Positions 9,632 to 18,357 are shown, numbered from the stretch's first letter. The stretch: 52,501 nt of DNA from Chloroflexota bacterium (GCA_013204545.1 JABMNN010000083.1:1-52501), one strand, 5' to 3'. Notes: generated by a model from the letters alone, not told the origin. Made by a program: numbers and translations.

Positions 9632-11878
9632 ATGCAAATAGCAACTCATCGGCTCATCAAGCTAATTTTTATGGCTAGCACATCTCAGCACACAACAGAA
9701 ACCCAAGTAACTGGGAGCCAACTTACGAATGTTTTTCGGAGATTAGCGCGTCTCGATTGGCGGCCGTACACGCTGATTGCAGCACTTCAGATCGTTACTG
9801 CTTTCGTATTCCTTGTAAATTCGGGGTCAGGGGTATCGTCATGGTTCGATAAATTCCCGCTGGACGATGGCTGGATTCACATGGTCTATGCCAGAAGTTT
9901 CGCCGAGAACGCGCAGCTCTGGTACAACCCGGGAGTTCCAGAGTCGGGAATGACTAGCCCATTATGGGCGATTGTAGTGGGTTCTACATGGGCAATTATT
10001 GGCATGCTCGGGCTTGGGATTGTCGCTACGGCAAAATTGCTCGGGGTTATCTTCGCGATATTGGCGGGATGGCTCACGATGCGAATCGTGTGGAAGCTTT
10101 CACGGCAACGCCGATTGGGAGTATTCGCAGGTGTACTAGTAGCAGTTGAACCCAGCTATGCATTTGCCGCCGTGTCCGGGATGGAAGTCCAGCTATTCAG
10201 CATAGTTTCACTTGCTGCAATGTGGATGTTCTTACAAGGTCGATTGAGAACGACAGGTGTCTTGTTTGCTCTGATGATTCTCGCTCGACCCGAGGGCTAC
10301 ATAATTTTCGGAATTGCAGTTGTGACGGCGGTCGCACGTCGAATGTGGCAAAGAGATCGACTTGAGCTAGTCAATAATGAAGATATTCGTGAATTAGTAG
10401 CTCTGATTGGCCCTACGTTGTTACTGGGTGGAGCATGGGCCGTTTACAACTACACAATAAACGGAACACCGTGGCCAAATACGTATCTTGCGAAGCACCA
10501 AGAGATGGGCGTACTGCCACTCGGTAACATATTCAATGTTTTGCAGGGATACTTCCATCATCTTTCCTTCTTCTCTGGAGTCGCTTTTCCTGTGACCATG
10601 CTTGCCGTACTGATTGGTGCGGTATGGATTCTTAGAACTTATTCGTTTGCCGGTGCTCCGTTAGTTTTTCTGCCAGTAGGTATGACCTACGCTGTTGGTT
10701 CGGCATTTCCGTTGACCGAAAATACATGGAACTTCTTTACCCGTCGTTATCTTGACGCGATTATCCCGATTCTAGTGATATTGATGATTCTAGGATTCTT
10801 GAGGATATGGCAGAAGTTTCATCAATGGAGAGAGACCCGCGCCCCGATCGATCAACGGGAAGCACATATATTCAATTTCGGGTTGAATATTGTTTTTGTT
10901 GCCGCAGTGATACTCCCATTCCTTGCTTTGCCTAGCGATTTGCAGCGTCTCTCCGACGACTATTCATGGAACTCAAAAAATGTCCACGATATTGACGTCG
11001 GCATGGCTCTATGGATCGATGAAAATCTTCCCGAGGATGCACGGATCGGTGTCGGTGATGCTGGCGCAATGCGCTTTTTCGGCAATCGCTATACATACGA
11101 TCTGGTTGGCCTGAACACGGCGAGCGCTATAGGGCGTCCGCCGCTAGAGTATGCCGAAGAGAATAAACTCGACTATCTCTTCGTATTTAGATCGATTTAT
11201 TTTGATAGCTGGGAATTCGCCGACCCTGTTTACACGATTGAGGTCGACCGGAACACCATTTTAGGTGGTTCTCAGATGCGTGCCTACGCGGCGGACTACG
11301 AGAAAGTTAATGAGTTCGTCGACTCAACTGCTGCAGTCGATACTGAGCTTCTGAAGCGACAGATATCGGTAATTGACATCCTCGATACGGGAAATGGGGT
11401 TGCTATTCCTGCGTACTCGGAAGCAGCCCACGCATACAAACTTAAGGGTGCGGGCGGGGTAGTCGAACGCACGTTTCGGACTGTTCTATCAGGAGTTATC
11501 AAAGATGAAGCTACGACCTTTGCTACCTCAGAGCAATTTACTGCCAACTCAGTTCCTGGAGAGTTGTTGATAGTTGCCAAAAGATACGACGCGGCACTGC
11601 GAGGAACATTGAAGGTATTCGCTGATGACGTTGAAGTTGGCGAGTGGGAACTTTCAGATAAAGAGTTCTTCTTTGGGGTTGATTCGTTCGACATTCCTGG
11701 CTCGTATATCACCTCGAACAAGACTGTTCTTCGCTTCGATGTTGTTCCGTTTCCGGGCCACACAACTGGCAATAGCTTTATGTGGTGGATTTTTGTTGAG
11801 AACTCAGTTGCCGAAGAATCTGGCATTGACGTGATAGAAGCAAGCGATTCCAGCAAAAATACGAACGAAGTTCCTTAG
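9632..11878 (+). CDS. GT-C-like polytopic membrane glycosyltransferase with extracytoplasmic beta domain
   Basis: Up to 748 residues. The ATG at 9632 gives a 13-residue extension before MASTSQ, so ATG at 9671 is an alternative, and neither has a clear ribosome site. After TM1, LDDGWIHMVYARSFA and WYNPGVPESGMTSPLW match the first extracytoplasmic loop of GT-C/arabinofuranosyltransferase-like enzymes, where acidic DD residues are catalytic and the donor is polyprenyl-phosphate sugar. About ten more TM helices extend to residue 440. The remaining 300 residues are extracytoplasmic and beta-rich, ending PGHTTGNSFMWWIFVENS. It follows the family 2 glycosyltransferase by 7 nt, so the two probably act on one glycan. 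Exact specificity cannot be read from sequence. Confidence 0.75.
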   Translation: MQIATHRLIKLIFMASTSQHTTETQVTGSQLTNVFRRLARLDWRPYTLIAALQIVTAFVFLVNSGSGVSSWFDKFPLDDGWIHMVYARSFAENAQLWYNPGVPESGMTSPLWAIVVGSTWAIIGMLGLGIVATAKLLGVIFAILAGWLTMRIVWKLSRQRRLGVFAGVLVAVEPSYAFAAVSGMEVQLFSIVSLAAMWMFLQGRLRTTGVLFALMILARPEGYIIFGIAVVTAVARRMWQRDRLELVNNEDIRELVALIGPTLLLGGAWAVYNYTINGTPWPNTYLAKHQEMGVLPLGNIFNVLQGYFHHLSFFSGVAFPVTMLAVLIGAVWILRTYSFAGAPLVFLPVGMTYAVGSAFPLTENTWNFFTRRYLDAIIPILVILMILGFLRIWQKFHQWRETRAPIDQREAHIFNFGLNIVFVAAVILPFLALPSDLQRLSDDYSWNSKNVHDIDVGMALWIDENLPEDARIGVGDAGAMRFFGNRYTYDLVGLNTASAIGRPPLEYAEENKLDYLFVFRSIYFDSWEFADPVYTIEVDRNTILGGSQMRAYAADYEKVNEFVDSTAAVDTELLKRQISVIDILDTGNGVAIPAYSEAAHAYKLKGAGGVVERTFRTVLSGVIKDEATTFATSEQFTANSVPGELLIVAKRYDAALRGTLKVFADDVEVGEWELSDKEFFFGVDSFDIPGSYITSNKTVLRFDVVPFPGHTTGNSFMWWIFVENSVAEESGIDVIEASDSSKNTNEVP

Positions 11879-11895
11879 GAAGAGCGAGATAAGCC

Positions 11896-12384
11896 ATTTC
11901 AACTGAATCTTCAAGTGTAACGACTGCCGAATCCACGCTGAAACGGGCGACATGCCCGCAGTGCGATGCTGTATTCAAATCTCCACAGGGTTTGGCCGGA
12001 CATTTGAGATTCAGGCACAGTAATGCCGAATGGTCGGATGCGGTTGATCGAGCGAAGGCGCAGCGTATAGACACGCTAACTTCTTTCGCTGAAACGCCGG
12101 GTCTGCCTCAACCGACTCAGCTTCTGATCGCAAAGCTTCATCGGAAATACACAGAAGGCAAGAAGGTCGATCCTCCTACCGACTGCGTTCTTTGTGGTGC
12201 TATTTGTAAAACTCCTCAGGGTCTATCTGGGCATATGCGCTATCGACACGGATTCGGAGCCCAGAAGGCTGATCCACGTTCGACTACCGAACTGGTGCGC
12301 TATGTCCGGTCGAACGAGATGCCAGAAGTAGTACAGGAAGCAATATGGGAAAAGGTCCTTAGACTCGAAGGATTCCGCTGGTAG
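11896..12384 (+). CDS. Protein with two C2H2-type zinc fingers; start codon unresolved
   Basis: Two matching fingers of the pattern C-x2-C-x12-H-x4-H are visible. The first begins CPQCDAVFKSPQGLAGH, the second CVLCGAICKTPQGLSGH. The frame is open from 11893 to 12384 but has no ATG or GTG, and its only TTG (11992) lies inside finger 1 and would destroy it. The best remaining candidates are ATT at 11896 (162 residues) and CTG at 11938. The conserved finger upstream of the TTG shows the region is coding. C2H2 fingers in bacteria occur in Ros/MucR-type regulators, but this spacing and the PQGL(A/S)GH core are more like repeated eukaryote-style fingers. DNA or RNA binding is likely, target unknown. 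It starts about 17 nt after the exosortase-locus membrane protein. Confidence 0.6.
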   Translation: MSTESSSVTTAESTLKRATCPQCDAVFKSPQGLAGHLRFRHSNAEWSDAVDRAKAQRIDTLTSFAETPGLPQPTQLLIAKLHRKYTEGKKVDPPTDCVLCGAICKTPQGLSGHMRYRHGFGAQKADPRSTTELVRYVRSNEMPEVVQEAIWEKVLRLEGFRW

Positions 12385-12387
12385 CTG

Positions 12388-12885
12388 TTAGGCAGCATTG
12401 TCGAGAATACGATCGTCCGCAAGTATTGCCCACACGATCGAGGCAGCGTAGATGCCACGCATGTTGGACGGACCGCTCTGTGGCCATTGCCTGAGGGCCT
12501 TTTTGAACTGACTACGAGGGATTCTGGCGCCACTTTCGACGACCGTCATGTATCCAGTATCGACCTCATAGGTGAAATCCTGACCTCGTTTGGTCGCTAT
12601 CGGCTTACCTGCGCTCTCTTCTATTCGCCACCAAAGATCATCGAAGGCTGAACTGGGGTCGATTGTCGAAGATGTTGACGAAAGCGCTGTGCGTCGTTCT
12701 GCGGTTATCTGACGCTGGTGGATTGTGGTCTGGTCTGCGGTGAATTCCACCAATTTATCTACATTACCAGCTTTGAAATCGTTTTCAATCACGTGTTGAA
12801 TGAACCGATCTATGCTCATTCCGCGTTCGTGTGCCGCTCTAACTAGAGAACGATAGGATTTCTGGGATACATCGATGATTGGCAT
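12388..12885 (-). CDS. Hypothetical protein with ribbon-helix-helix-like N-terminus
   Basis: 165 residues, function unknown. Residues 1-40 (MPIIDVSQKSYRSLVRAAHE, then RGMSIDRFIQHVIENDF) have the strand-helix-helix pattern and spacing of small RHH DNA-binding proteins. A polar linker follows. The C-terminal part, from FTYEVDTGYMTVV to MRGIYAASIVWAIL, looks like a compact alpha/beta or winged-helix domain, but I do not recognise a family. It converges on the zinc-finger gene with a 3-nt gap, and its start faces the structured leader of the aminotransferase, so it could autoregulate there (inference). Confidence 0.65.
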   Translation of the reverse strand: MPIIDVSQKSYRSLVRAAHERGMSIDRFIQHVIENDFKAGNVDKLVEFTADQTTIHQRQITAERRTALSSTSSTIDPSSAFDDLWWRIEESAGKPIATKRGQDFTYEVDTGYMTVVESGARIPRSQFKKALRQWPQSGPSNMRGIYAASIVWAILADDRILDNAA

Positions 12886-13020
12886 GGAGGTTTTTTTGAC
12901 TTCGTTTTGTCAAGGACTACTCGTCCTATACTGAACCTTCTAGTCGCCCATACATACATATATTTATACATATATATAGTGTGGAACTATACGTACTCGC
13001 GTGTGAGGCGTAGCATCGTG
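12886..13020. promoter_or_regulatory. A+T-rich divergent promoter region with a short hairpin
   Basis: Between the minus-strand hypothetical gene and the aminotransferase, positions 12950-12980 are almost pure A/T (CATACATATATTTATACATA-like). They are followed by a perfect hairpin, TATAGT (12975-12980) and ACTATA (12986-12991), around GTGGA. The tract could house -10 elements for both directions. No single -35/-10 pair is convincing enough to name. Confidence 0.4.
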
Positions 13021-13115
13021 CAGCCCCGACCGCGGGATTGTTGCGAAGAGTGAGGCGTCCGTCCTGAAGCCCTGCTTCGGCGAACCGGTGAACGTCCTGG
13101 AGTCGAACTCCACCA
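13021..13115 (+). ncRNA. Possible structured leader RNA upstream of the aminotransferase gene
   Basis: About 64 % G+C over 13021-13120, directly after the A+T-rich tract and 30 nt before the start codon. Three successive hairpins can be drawn by eye: CCCG/CGGG (13025-13036), CC-GAAGC/GCTTC-GG with a bulged T (13063-13080, loop CCT), and TGGAG/CTCCA (13098-13112, loop TCGAA). It does not match the conserved cores of the SRP RNA, tmRNA, RNase P RNA or T-box leaders that I can recall. It may be a cis-regulatory leader or a small RNA; strand is assumed from the downstream gene. Confidence 0.3.
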
Positions 13116-13145
13116 CCGATATCGATAGATAGGATGTAACGAACG

Positions 13146-14081
13146 ATGGCTACTCCACGAGAAGGCGAACGAGTCGCCTACTTTAACGGCGAGATTGTGC
13201 CCGAATCCGAAGTCAAAGTGCCTTTTAGGGATCGTGGCTTCAAATACGGCGATGCCGTGTTCGATATGACTCGAACTTTTGGTCACAAGATTTTCAAGTT
13301 GGAGTCGCATATTAGTCGGTTTTACAATTCACTCAAGTACGTCGACATCGACCCTGGCATGACCCAGTCAGAGATGGTCGCCAAGACTCGGGAAGTTCTC
13401 GAAGCCAATCTGCATCTTCTTGCTGCAGACGACGATTTCTGGGTTGGTCAACGAATTTCGCGCGGAGTTGACCTCGTTGGCGGTGACATGTGGGAGACCG
13501 CAGGTGGCCCGAACGTAATTATCGAGTGTGCACCTCTGCCACTTAAGCCTAGAGCTCGTTTGTACAAAGATGGAATAGATGTTCTTGTTCCTGCAGTTCG
13601 ACGGACTCCGCCTGAGGCACTTAGTCCCCGAGCGAAATCGCACAACTACCTCAACCTGATCATGGCTGATATGGAAGCTAAGGCTCAGAATCCTGAGGCG
13701 TGGGCGATTTTGCTTGATACACGCGGGTTCCTGACCGAGGGTATCGGATCGAACATATTCACCATCAAGGACGGTGTGATTTACACCCCACAAGAGCAGT
13801 ACGTTCTTGGTGGAATATCTCGTGAAACTGCAATCGAAATGGCAGAACGAATCGATGTTCCGGTTGTTACGAAAGACATCGACCTTTTTGACGCTATGAC
13901 TGCTGACGAGATCTTTCTGACTTCGACTTCACTGTGCATCTGTGGAGTCAGCTCGTTCCAAGGACGTAAAATCGGGGATGGTTCGGCAGCTGGTCCGATC
14001 ACCAAGGCATTGATGAACGAATACGTTGATTTTGTCGAGTACGACTGGATTGGCCAGTACCTGAAACGGTTGGAAGATTAG
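13146..14081 (+). CDS. Class IV PLP-dependent aminotransferase (branched-chain/D-amino-acid type)
   Basis: 311 residues, the usual length for the fold. FRDRGFKYGDAVFDMTR (27-43) is the typical N-terminal signature. K164 in PRAKSHNYLNLI is the Schiff-base Lys, E198 in LTEGIGSNIF contacts the PLP pyridine nitrogen, and GGISRETAIEMAE and IFLTSTSLCI are further family positions. The enzyme moves an amino group between an amino acid and a 2-oxo acid in the cytoplasm. Branched-chain substrates are most likely, but D-alanine or aromatic variants cannot be excluded. It lies 12 nt before the serine hydrolase gene and follows the structured leader. Confidence 0.88.
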   Translation: MATPREGERVAYFNGEIVPESEVKVPFRDRGFKYGDAVFDMTRTFGHKIFKLESHISRFYNSLKYVDIDPGMTQSEMVAKTREVLEANLHLLAADDDFWVGQRISRGVDLVGGDMWETAGGPNVIIECAPLPLKPRARLYKDGIDVLVPAVRRTPPEALSPRAKSHNYLNLIMADMEAKAQNPEAWAILLDTRGFLTEGIGSNIFTIKDGVIYTPQEQYVLGGISRETAIEMAERIDVPVVTKDIDLFDAMTADEIFLTSTSLCICGVSSFQGRKIGDGSAAGPITKALMNEYVDFVEYDWIGQYLKRLED

Positions 14082-14093
14082 GTTAAGGCATAT

Positions 14094-15242
14094 ATGACCA
14101 AAGACTTATACCTTCCACCGCAGGGTGAATGGGAACGGCGTGATGCTTTGTCACTAGGTGTCGATCAAGCAAAGCTCGATCAGGCGGTTCAGTTTGCCAA
14201 GGACAACGAGATCAACTGGCCGATGGACCCCAGCAAGAGCGTTGTTGGTCAGGATGCGACTGAGTGGGCTGCAAAACTGGGTCCGTACAAGGATCGAGGT
14301 GGTCCGGCTGGTGTTGTGGTCAAAGATGGCTACATCATCGCCGAATGGGGTGATATCGAACGAGTAGATCTCACGTTTAGTGCAACAAAAAGCTACATAG
14401 CTACTATGGCAGGGCTAGCGTTCGACAGGGGCATGATCAGAAGCACTTCGGATGTCGTTGTTGACTACGAAAAAGGTCATTCGATTACGAACAACGCTTC
14501 TGGCGAACCGATCGATGGATTTGATACCGATCAAAATCGTGGGATCACTTGGGAGCACCTTCTTCAGCAGACTTCCGAATGGGAAGGGACGTTATACACC
14601 AAGCCCGACATCGTAGATTGGAACCGTAATCTCGACCCTGAAGGTATGGGTGCTATCGGAGAGTCGGATCGCCGCACGCGAAAAGCTCCCGGTGGGCACT
14701 GGGAGTACAACGATGTTCGAGTGAATCGAACCGCACTGGCTCTGCTGGCAGTTTGGGGAGAGCCGCTCCCGGATGTACTTGCTCGGGAAGTAATGGATCC
14801 AATCGGTTCATCAGGCACCTGGGAGTGGCACGGGTACGACGATCACTCCGTGGTGAATCTCGACGGGCTAGTCACTGAATCGGTCTCTGGTGGTGCCCAT
14901 TGGGGTGGCGGATTGTGGGTCGATACTCTCGACCACGCTCGTTTCGGTATGCTTTACTTGAACCGCGGTCGCTGGGGTGACAAACAGATCATCTCTGAGA
15001 AGTGGATCGACATGATGACCGTGCCGTGTGATCAGAATGATCAGTATGGCTACATGTGGTGGCTCAATACTGGAGGCGTTCGTTACGGCAAAAACGCATC
15101 GAAATCGACATTTGCTGCCGTTGGCGCCGGTGGAAACGGCGTTGTGATAGATCCTGAGAAGGATTTGGTCGTGGTAACGAGGTGGTGCGAAGACGTTCCC
15201 GGTGTAGTTGATCTTACGGCTCAGGCAGTGGGTTCCAACTAG
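14094..15242 (+). CDS. Serine hydrolase of the beta-lactamase class C / esterase family
   Basis: 382 residues without an obvious signal peptide. S96-A-T-K99 in DLTFSATKSYIA is the SxxK nucleophile motif, Y205-N206 in WEYNDVRVNR matches the YxN element, and GGAHWGGGLWVD near residue 262 fits the third (KTG/HxG-like) box. The family includes penicillin-binding proteins, class C lactamases, EstB esterases and amide hydrolases. A cytoplasmic esterase or amidase is more likely than antibiotic resistance given the missing signal peptide and the metabolic neighbours (inference). It is probably in one operon with the aminotransferase (12 nt) and the EamA transporter (6 nt). Confidence 0.85.
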   Translation: MTKDLYLPPQGEWERRDALSLGVDQAKLDQAVQFAKDNEINWPMDPSKSVVGQDATEWAAKLGPYKDRGGPAGVVVKDGYIIAEWGDIERVDLTFSATKSYIATMAGLAFDRGMIRSTSDVVVDYEKGHSITNNASGEPIDGFDTDQNRGITWEHLLQQTSEWEGTLYTKPDIVDWNRNLDPEGMGAIGESDRRTRKAPGGHWEYNDVRVNRTALALLAVWGEPLPDVLAREVMDPIGSSGTWEWHGYDDHSVVNLDGLVTESVSGGAHWGGGLWVDTLDHARFGMLYLNRGRWGDKQIISEKWIDMMTVPCDQNDQYGYMWWLNTGGVRYGKNASKSTFAAVGAGGNGVVIDPEKDLVVVTRWCEDVPGVVDLTAQAVGSN

Positions 15243-15248
15243 TCACTA

Positions 15249-16199
15249 ATGACTTCATCCCCATCTGAAGACGCTCCTGAGGCGTCAGTTTCTATCGAAA
15301 AAATCGAACGACGACCACTTTCTATTAAAGCAGGCTCGTTCGCTTTATTACTTGCGACTTTGTGGGCCGGCAACCCGGTTGCAAATAAGGCTGGGCTCGA
15401 TGACGCGGGGCCGCTGAGGCTTGGCTATCTTCGATTTATCCTCGGTGCAATCGTAGTTATGATCTACGCAATCGCAACGAAGCAATCGTTCAAGATCAAG
15501 AGGCGCGAGTGGGTCCCGCTCGGCTTGCTCGGAGTGCTGTTCACCGTTCAGTTAGCGTTTATGAACATTGGACAGGATTACACATCGGCAGGACACGCAG
15601 TAGTCGTAACGACAACATTCCCACTTTGGACGGGGGTCTTTGCGCACTTTATAGTTCCGGGTGATCGAATGTCGCGGTCAAGAACATTTGGAACACTGGT
15701 CGCCTACTTAGGGGTTGTGGCGGTTTTCTATAAAGGATTCGCCGATTCGAGTTCTGATTTTCTGATCGGTGATCTTCTGCTGCTTGGTTCCGCCGTGTTG
15801 CTTGGTGGGCGTCAGGTGCTTCTATCGCAGTTGGGACAGGGAATCGATCAACACAAACTACTAATGGCTCAGAGTGTATTTGGGATTTCCACGTTTGTTA
15901 TCGCTAGTCTGATGTTTGAAGGGGACGAGGCGTTTACTGTCACGACTCGATTGGTAGTTGCGTTGCTGTACACCGGCGTTTTGATCGCGGGGTTAGGCTT
16001 CATTGGTCAAACATGGCTCTTGAAACGCTATCTGCCATCACGAGTGACCGTAATCTCACTGAGCCAACCGATATTCGGAGTGCTTTTTAGCTGGTGGATT
16101 CTTGGCGAATCAGTCGGTGGCGAACTATACGTGGGCGCGGTATTGGTCGTGCTTGGCTCGGCTCTTGCTCAGAGAAGAAGCAAGCCTAAGCAGCGATGA
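15249..16199 (+). CDS. EamA/DMT-family transporter
   Basis: 316 residues with a hydrophilic N-terminus of about 27 residues and ten predicted TM helices in two EamA halves. Family features are LLATLWAGNPVANKAG near the first helix, PLRLGYLRFILGAIVV, and the closing ISLSQPIFGVLFSWWILGE. Proteins of this type export amino acids, nucleosides or metabolites at the cytoplasmic membrane. Following an aminotransferase and hydrolase by 6 nt, it may handle a related amino-acid-like compound (inference). Its 3' end overlaps the convergent receiver gene by 14 nt. Confidence 0.9.
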   Translation: MTSSPSEDAPEASVSIEKIERRPLSIKAGSFALLLATLWAGNPVANKAGLDDAGPLRLGYLRFILGAIVVMIYAIATKQSFKIKRREWVPLGLLGVLFTVQLAFMNIGQDYTSAGHAVVVTTTFPLWTGVFAHFIVPGDRMSRSRTFGTLVAYLGVVAVFYKGFADSSSDFLIGDLLLLGSAVLLGGRQVLLSQLGQGIDQHKLLMAQSVFGISTFVIASLMFEGDEAFTVTTRLVVALLYTGVLIAGLGFIGQTWLLKRYLPSRVTVISLSQPIFGVLFSWWILGESVGGELYVGAVLVVLGSALAQRRSKPKQR

Positions 16200-16566
16200 C
16201 CTGTTGGTGGCGTTTCTCGATAAGCATGCGAACGACTTCGACATCGAGGTGTCGTTTTGGATAGAACGCTGCCGCCCCAGCTTCTTGAGCTAGCTGTTCG
16301 TACTCATCATCCTGCTTCATCGATGTCAAAATGACCACGGCCTGTGGATCTACGCCGAGAATTGTACCGACGGCCTCGAAGCCGTTCATCCGAGGCATTT
16401 GTACGTCCATGATGACCGCATCAGGGAGAATCTCCTGATAAGAGTCGGCGGCATGGACTCCGTCTTCTCGTTCGGCGACAACTTCGAATCCGCCAGCTTT
16501 ATCGAGCATTGCTCGAATAATGTCGCGGAAAATTGGTTGATCATCGATTAGAAGGACTCGGTACAT
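16186..16566 (-). CDS. Receiver-only response regulator (NarL-type receiver)
   Basis: 126 residues, a single receiver domain. It has LLIDDQPIF, D54 in AVIMDVQMP, Thr/Ser at ILTSM and the conserved Lys in FYPKRH, so it should be phosphorylatable. The NarL-like receiver sequence normally leads into a LuxR helix-turn-helix, but this protein stops after the last receiver helix (EKRHQQVIAA). It would act through protein contacts or as a phosphate sink. It lies 130 nt downstream of the membrane kinase gene on the same strand. A paralogue (18413-18868) lies on the kinase's other side. Confidence 0.88.
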   Translation of the reverse strand: MYRVLLIDDQPIFRDIIRAMLDKAGGFEVVAEREDGVHAADSYQEILPDAVIMDVQMPRMNGFEAVGTILGVDPQAVVILTSMKQDDEYEQLAQEAGAAAFYPKRHLDVEVVRMLIEKRHQQVIAA

Positions 16567-16696
16567 GTGTTGCTCTCAGAAGGTGTTCGTTTTGATCTGA
16601 TTTCAGACTACGATCATCCGAGTCACACGGGAATAGCCGATGGTTTAGCCGACCCTGAGGGATTATGCGCGTTGTACGTTAGGTGCTCGCCACAAC

Positions 16697-18187
16697 CTAG
16701 GCTGCGGAAGCCTGTTCGCCTGTTTCGCCTAGCGCATTACCAATGGTGTTTTCTTGTAGTTCATGTGATCGTTTTACTACTGAGGGTGCAACAAACGGAA
16801 TTACCAATTTGAGGTTGGTTCCGGAGCCAGGTGTTGAATCGATCTCAAGAGTGGCGTTCATCGCATCAGCGTAATCACCAATGTTCACCATCCCAAGTCC
16901 GGTCTGGCGAAGCTGGGCAGGGTCAAATCCTATTCCATCGTCTGAAACTGACATTACTAGCTGTTGGTCTATTTCGTCGTATTTCCAGCCGACTTTACAA
17001 ATGGTTGCCTTGGCATGTTTGGCGACGTTACCCATTGCCAGTTCGGCTATCCGGTACACGCCAAGACGTATGTTATCGGGGATGACCGATGTTCCAGCAG
17101 GTTCGAGATTTACGACAGCTTCGTTCGCTTCGTACTCGATGGGAATCATCGATTCATAGAAATTCCTGAGAGATCGGAGTCCCACTCCGGCTCCAACCCG
17201 AACAATACTTGGGTGGAGACGATGGGAGATGCCACGAATATCATCTTCACGGACCCGGTCGAGCTCTTCGATGATCTTATCGAGTTCGGCGACCTGGTCG
17301 GGAATTGTTTTAAGATTGGATTCTCGGAACTGAGTGAGTTGCATCCAAACGGCAAATAGTTTCGATTGCACTGTGCCATGAAGTTCTTCAGCGATTGCTC
17401 GTTTTGTGCTATCTGCAGCCTGAACCATGCGTTCACGCGATTCACGAACTGCGATGTTCTGAATTGCCAAGGCTTGGTTCGCTCGCTCTAACCGGAGTTG
17501 AGCTCTACCTGATGCCCAGTGCAGTACTAGGAGAACTAGCACCATACCAGCATTGAACACACCGGCGATGATCCAAACACTCTTATAGGCAATAGCGAGA
17601 TCGCTACCGACGTTCGTGGTGATGGCGGCGACCATTAGTGCTTGAGCGTTGCGCCCATTTCCTGGAGGCTGATCCCAAATCAACTTATAGGTTTGGAGTA
17701 TGTTCGCTTCGATGCCGAGTCGCTTTGTTGCGGCATCTGGCTCCATATGGATCGAGGCTGTCCGATTGTTGCGAGCATCGTCGAAGGCTGTGAGCATCGA
17801 GCCGTCAAGCGCAGGAGTTGTGCCGCTCGTGGCGTAAATAGGCTCGCCAGCGAGCGTGTAAAGATCTAGTCGTTGGGCGTTCGCTCCGAATAGGCCACGC
17901 TTCATTAGCGCATCGAACGATCCGGATGCGGCGGCACCGCTCAAACGATCAAGTGCACCAATGCCGGTGATTTCGGCGTCGCCATAATGGATAACAGATG
18001 CGAACCTGTCGAGATCTTCAATTTGTCGCTGACTGATACTGTTCAGGGTGTTTTGTGGCAGCAGATTCGAACCGAATGAGATTATTGCACCAGTCATGAT
18101 CGTTATGGCGACAATGCCTATCACGAGCGGACTTTGGAATATGCCACGACTTGTGGCCAATGTAGGTTCAGTCGCTGGTTGATTCAT
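16697..18187 (-). CDS. Membrane sensor histidine kinase, NarX/DesK (HisKA_3) type
   Basis: 496 residues. TM1 (about 21-40) and TM2 (about 203-225) enclose an extracytoplasmic sensor region of about 160 residues. A linker coiled coil (230-260) leads to HisKA_3 with H270 in AIAEELHGTVQSKL. The HATPase_c domain has NVAKHAKA as N-box and SDDGIGFDP as G1, followed by TGLGMVNIGDYADAM. All catalytic residues are present, unlike the kinase at the window start. The two receiver-only proteins beside it are likely phosphoryl partners. The gene follows the terminator of the second receiver gene, so it probably has its own promoter in 18188-18350. Confidence 0.92.
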   Translation of the reverse strand: MNQPATEPTLATSRGIFQSPLVIGIVAITIMTGAIISFGSNLLPQNTLNSISQRQIEDLDRFASVIHYGDAEITGIGALDRLSGAAASGSFDALMKRGLFGANAQRLDLYTLAGEPIYATSGTTPALDGSMLTAFDDARNNRTASIHMEPDAATKRLGIEANILQTYKLIWDQPPGNGRNAQALMVAAITTNVGSDLAIAYKSVWIIAGVFNAGMVLVLLVLHWASGRAQLRLERANQALAIQNIAVRESRERMVQAADSTKRAIAEELHGTVQSKLFAVWMQLTQFRESNLKTIPDQVAELDKIIEELDRVREDDIRGISHRLHPSIVRVGAGVGLRSLRNFYESMIPIEYEANEAVVNLEPAGTSVIPDNIRLGVYRIAELAMGNVAKHAKATICKVGWKYDEIDQQLVMSVSDDGIGFDPAQLRQTGLGMVNIGDYADAMNATLEIDSTPGSGTNLKLVIPFVAPSVVKRSHELQENTIGNALGETGEQASAA

Positions 18188-18357
18188 AGGACTTGCGGTT
18201 CAGAGCTTTAGACTCAGTGAGTTATTTACGCGTTTGTTTGTACTCGCGTGCGATTAGGTTATTGGTGAATGGCGAAATGGGTCAGTGACGTGATACACAC
18301 GGTGCCTGAGGGTTGTTACGCGCTTTATATTTTCATTTACTTTGGCAATCGGTTCGG

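Noticed and set aside
13021-13115. T-box leader, SRP RNA, tRNA or tmRNA end
   Set aside because: ACCGCG at 13029-13034 recalls part of a T-box, but the AGGGTGG half is missing. CTGGAGTCGAACTCCA recalls a T-arm, but the loop has GTCGAAC instead of TTCGAAC and no acceptor, D or anticodon arms fit. The SRP core GGAAGGAAGCAGC is absent.
14094-15242. Antibiotic-resistance beta-lactamase
   Set aside because: The SxxK fold is shared with many esterases and amidases; there is no signal peptide and the neighbours are metabolic.
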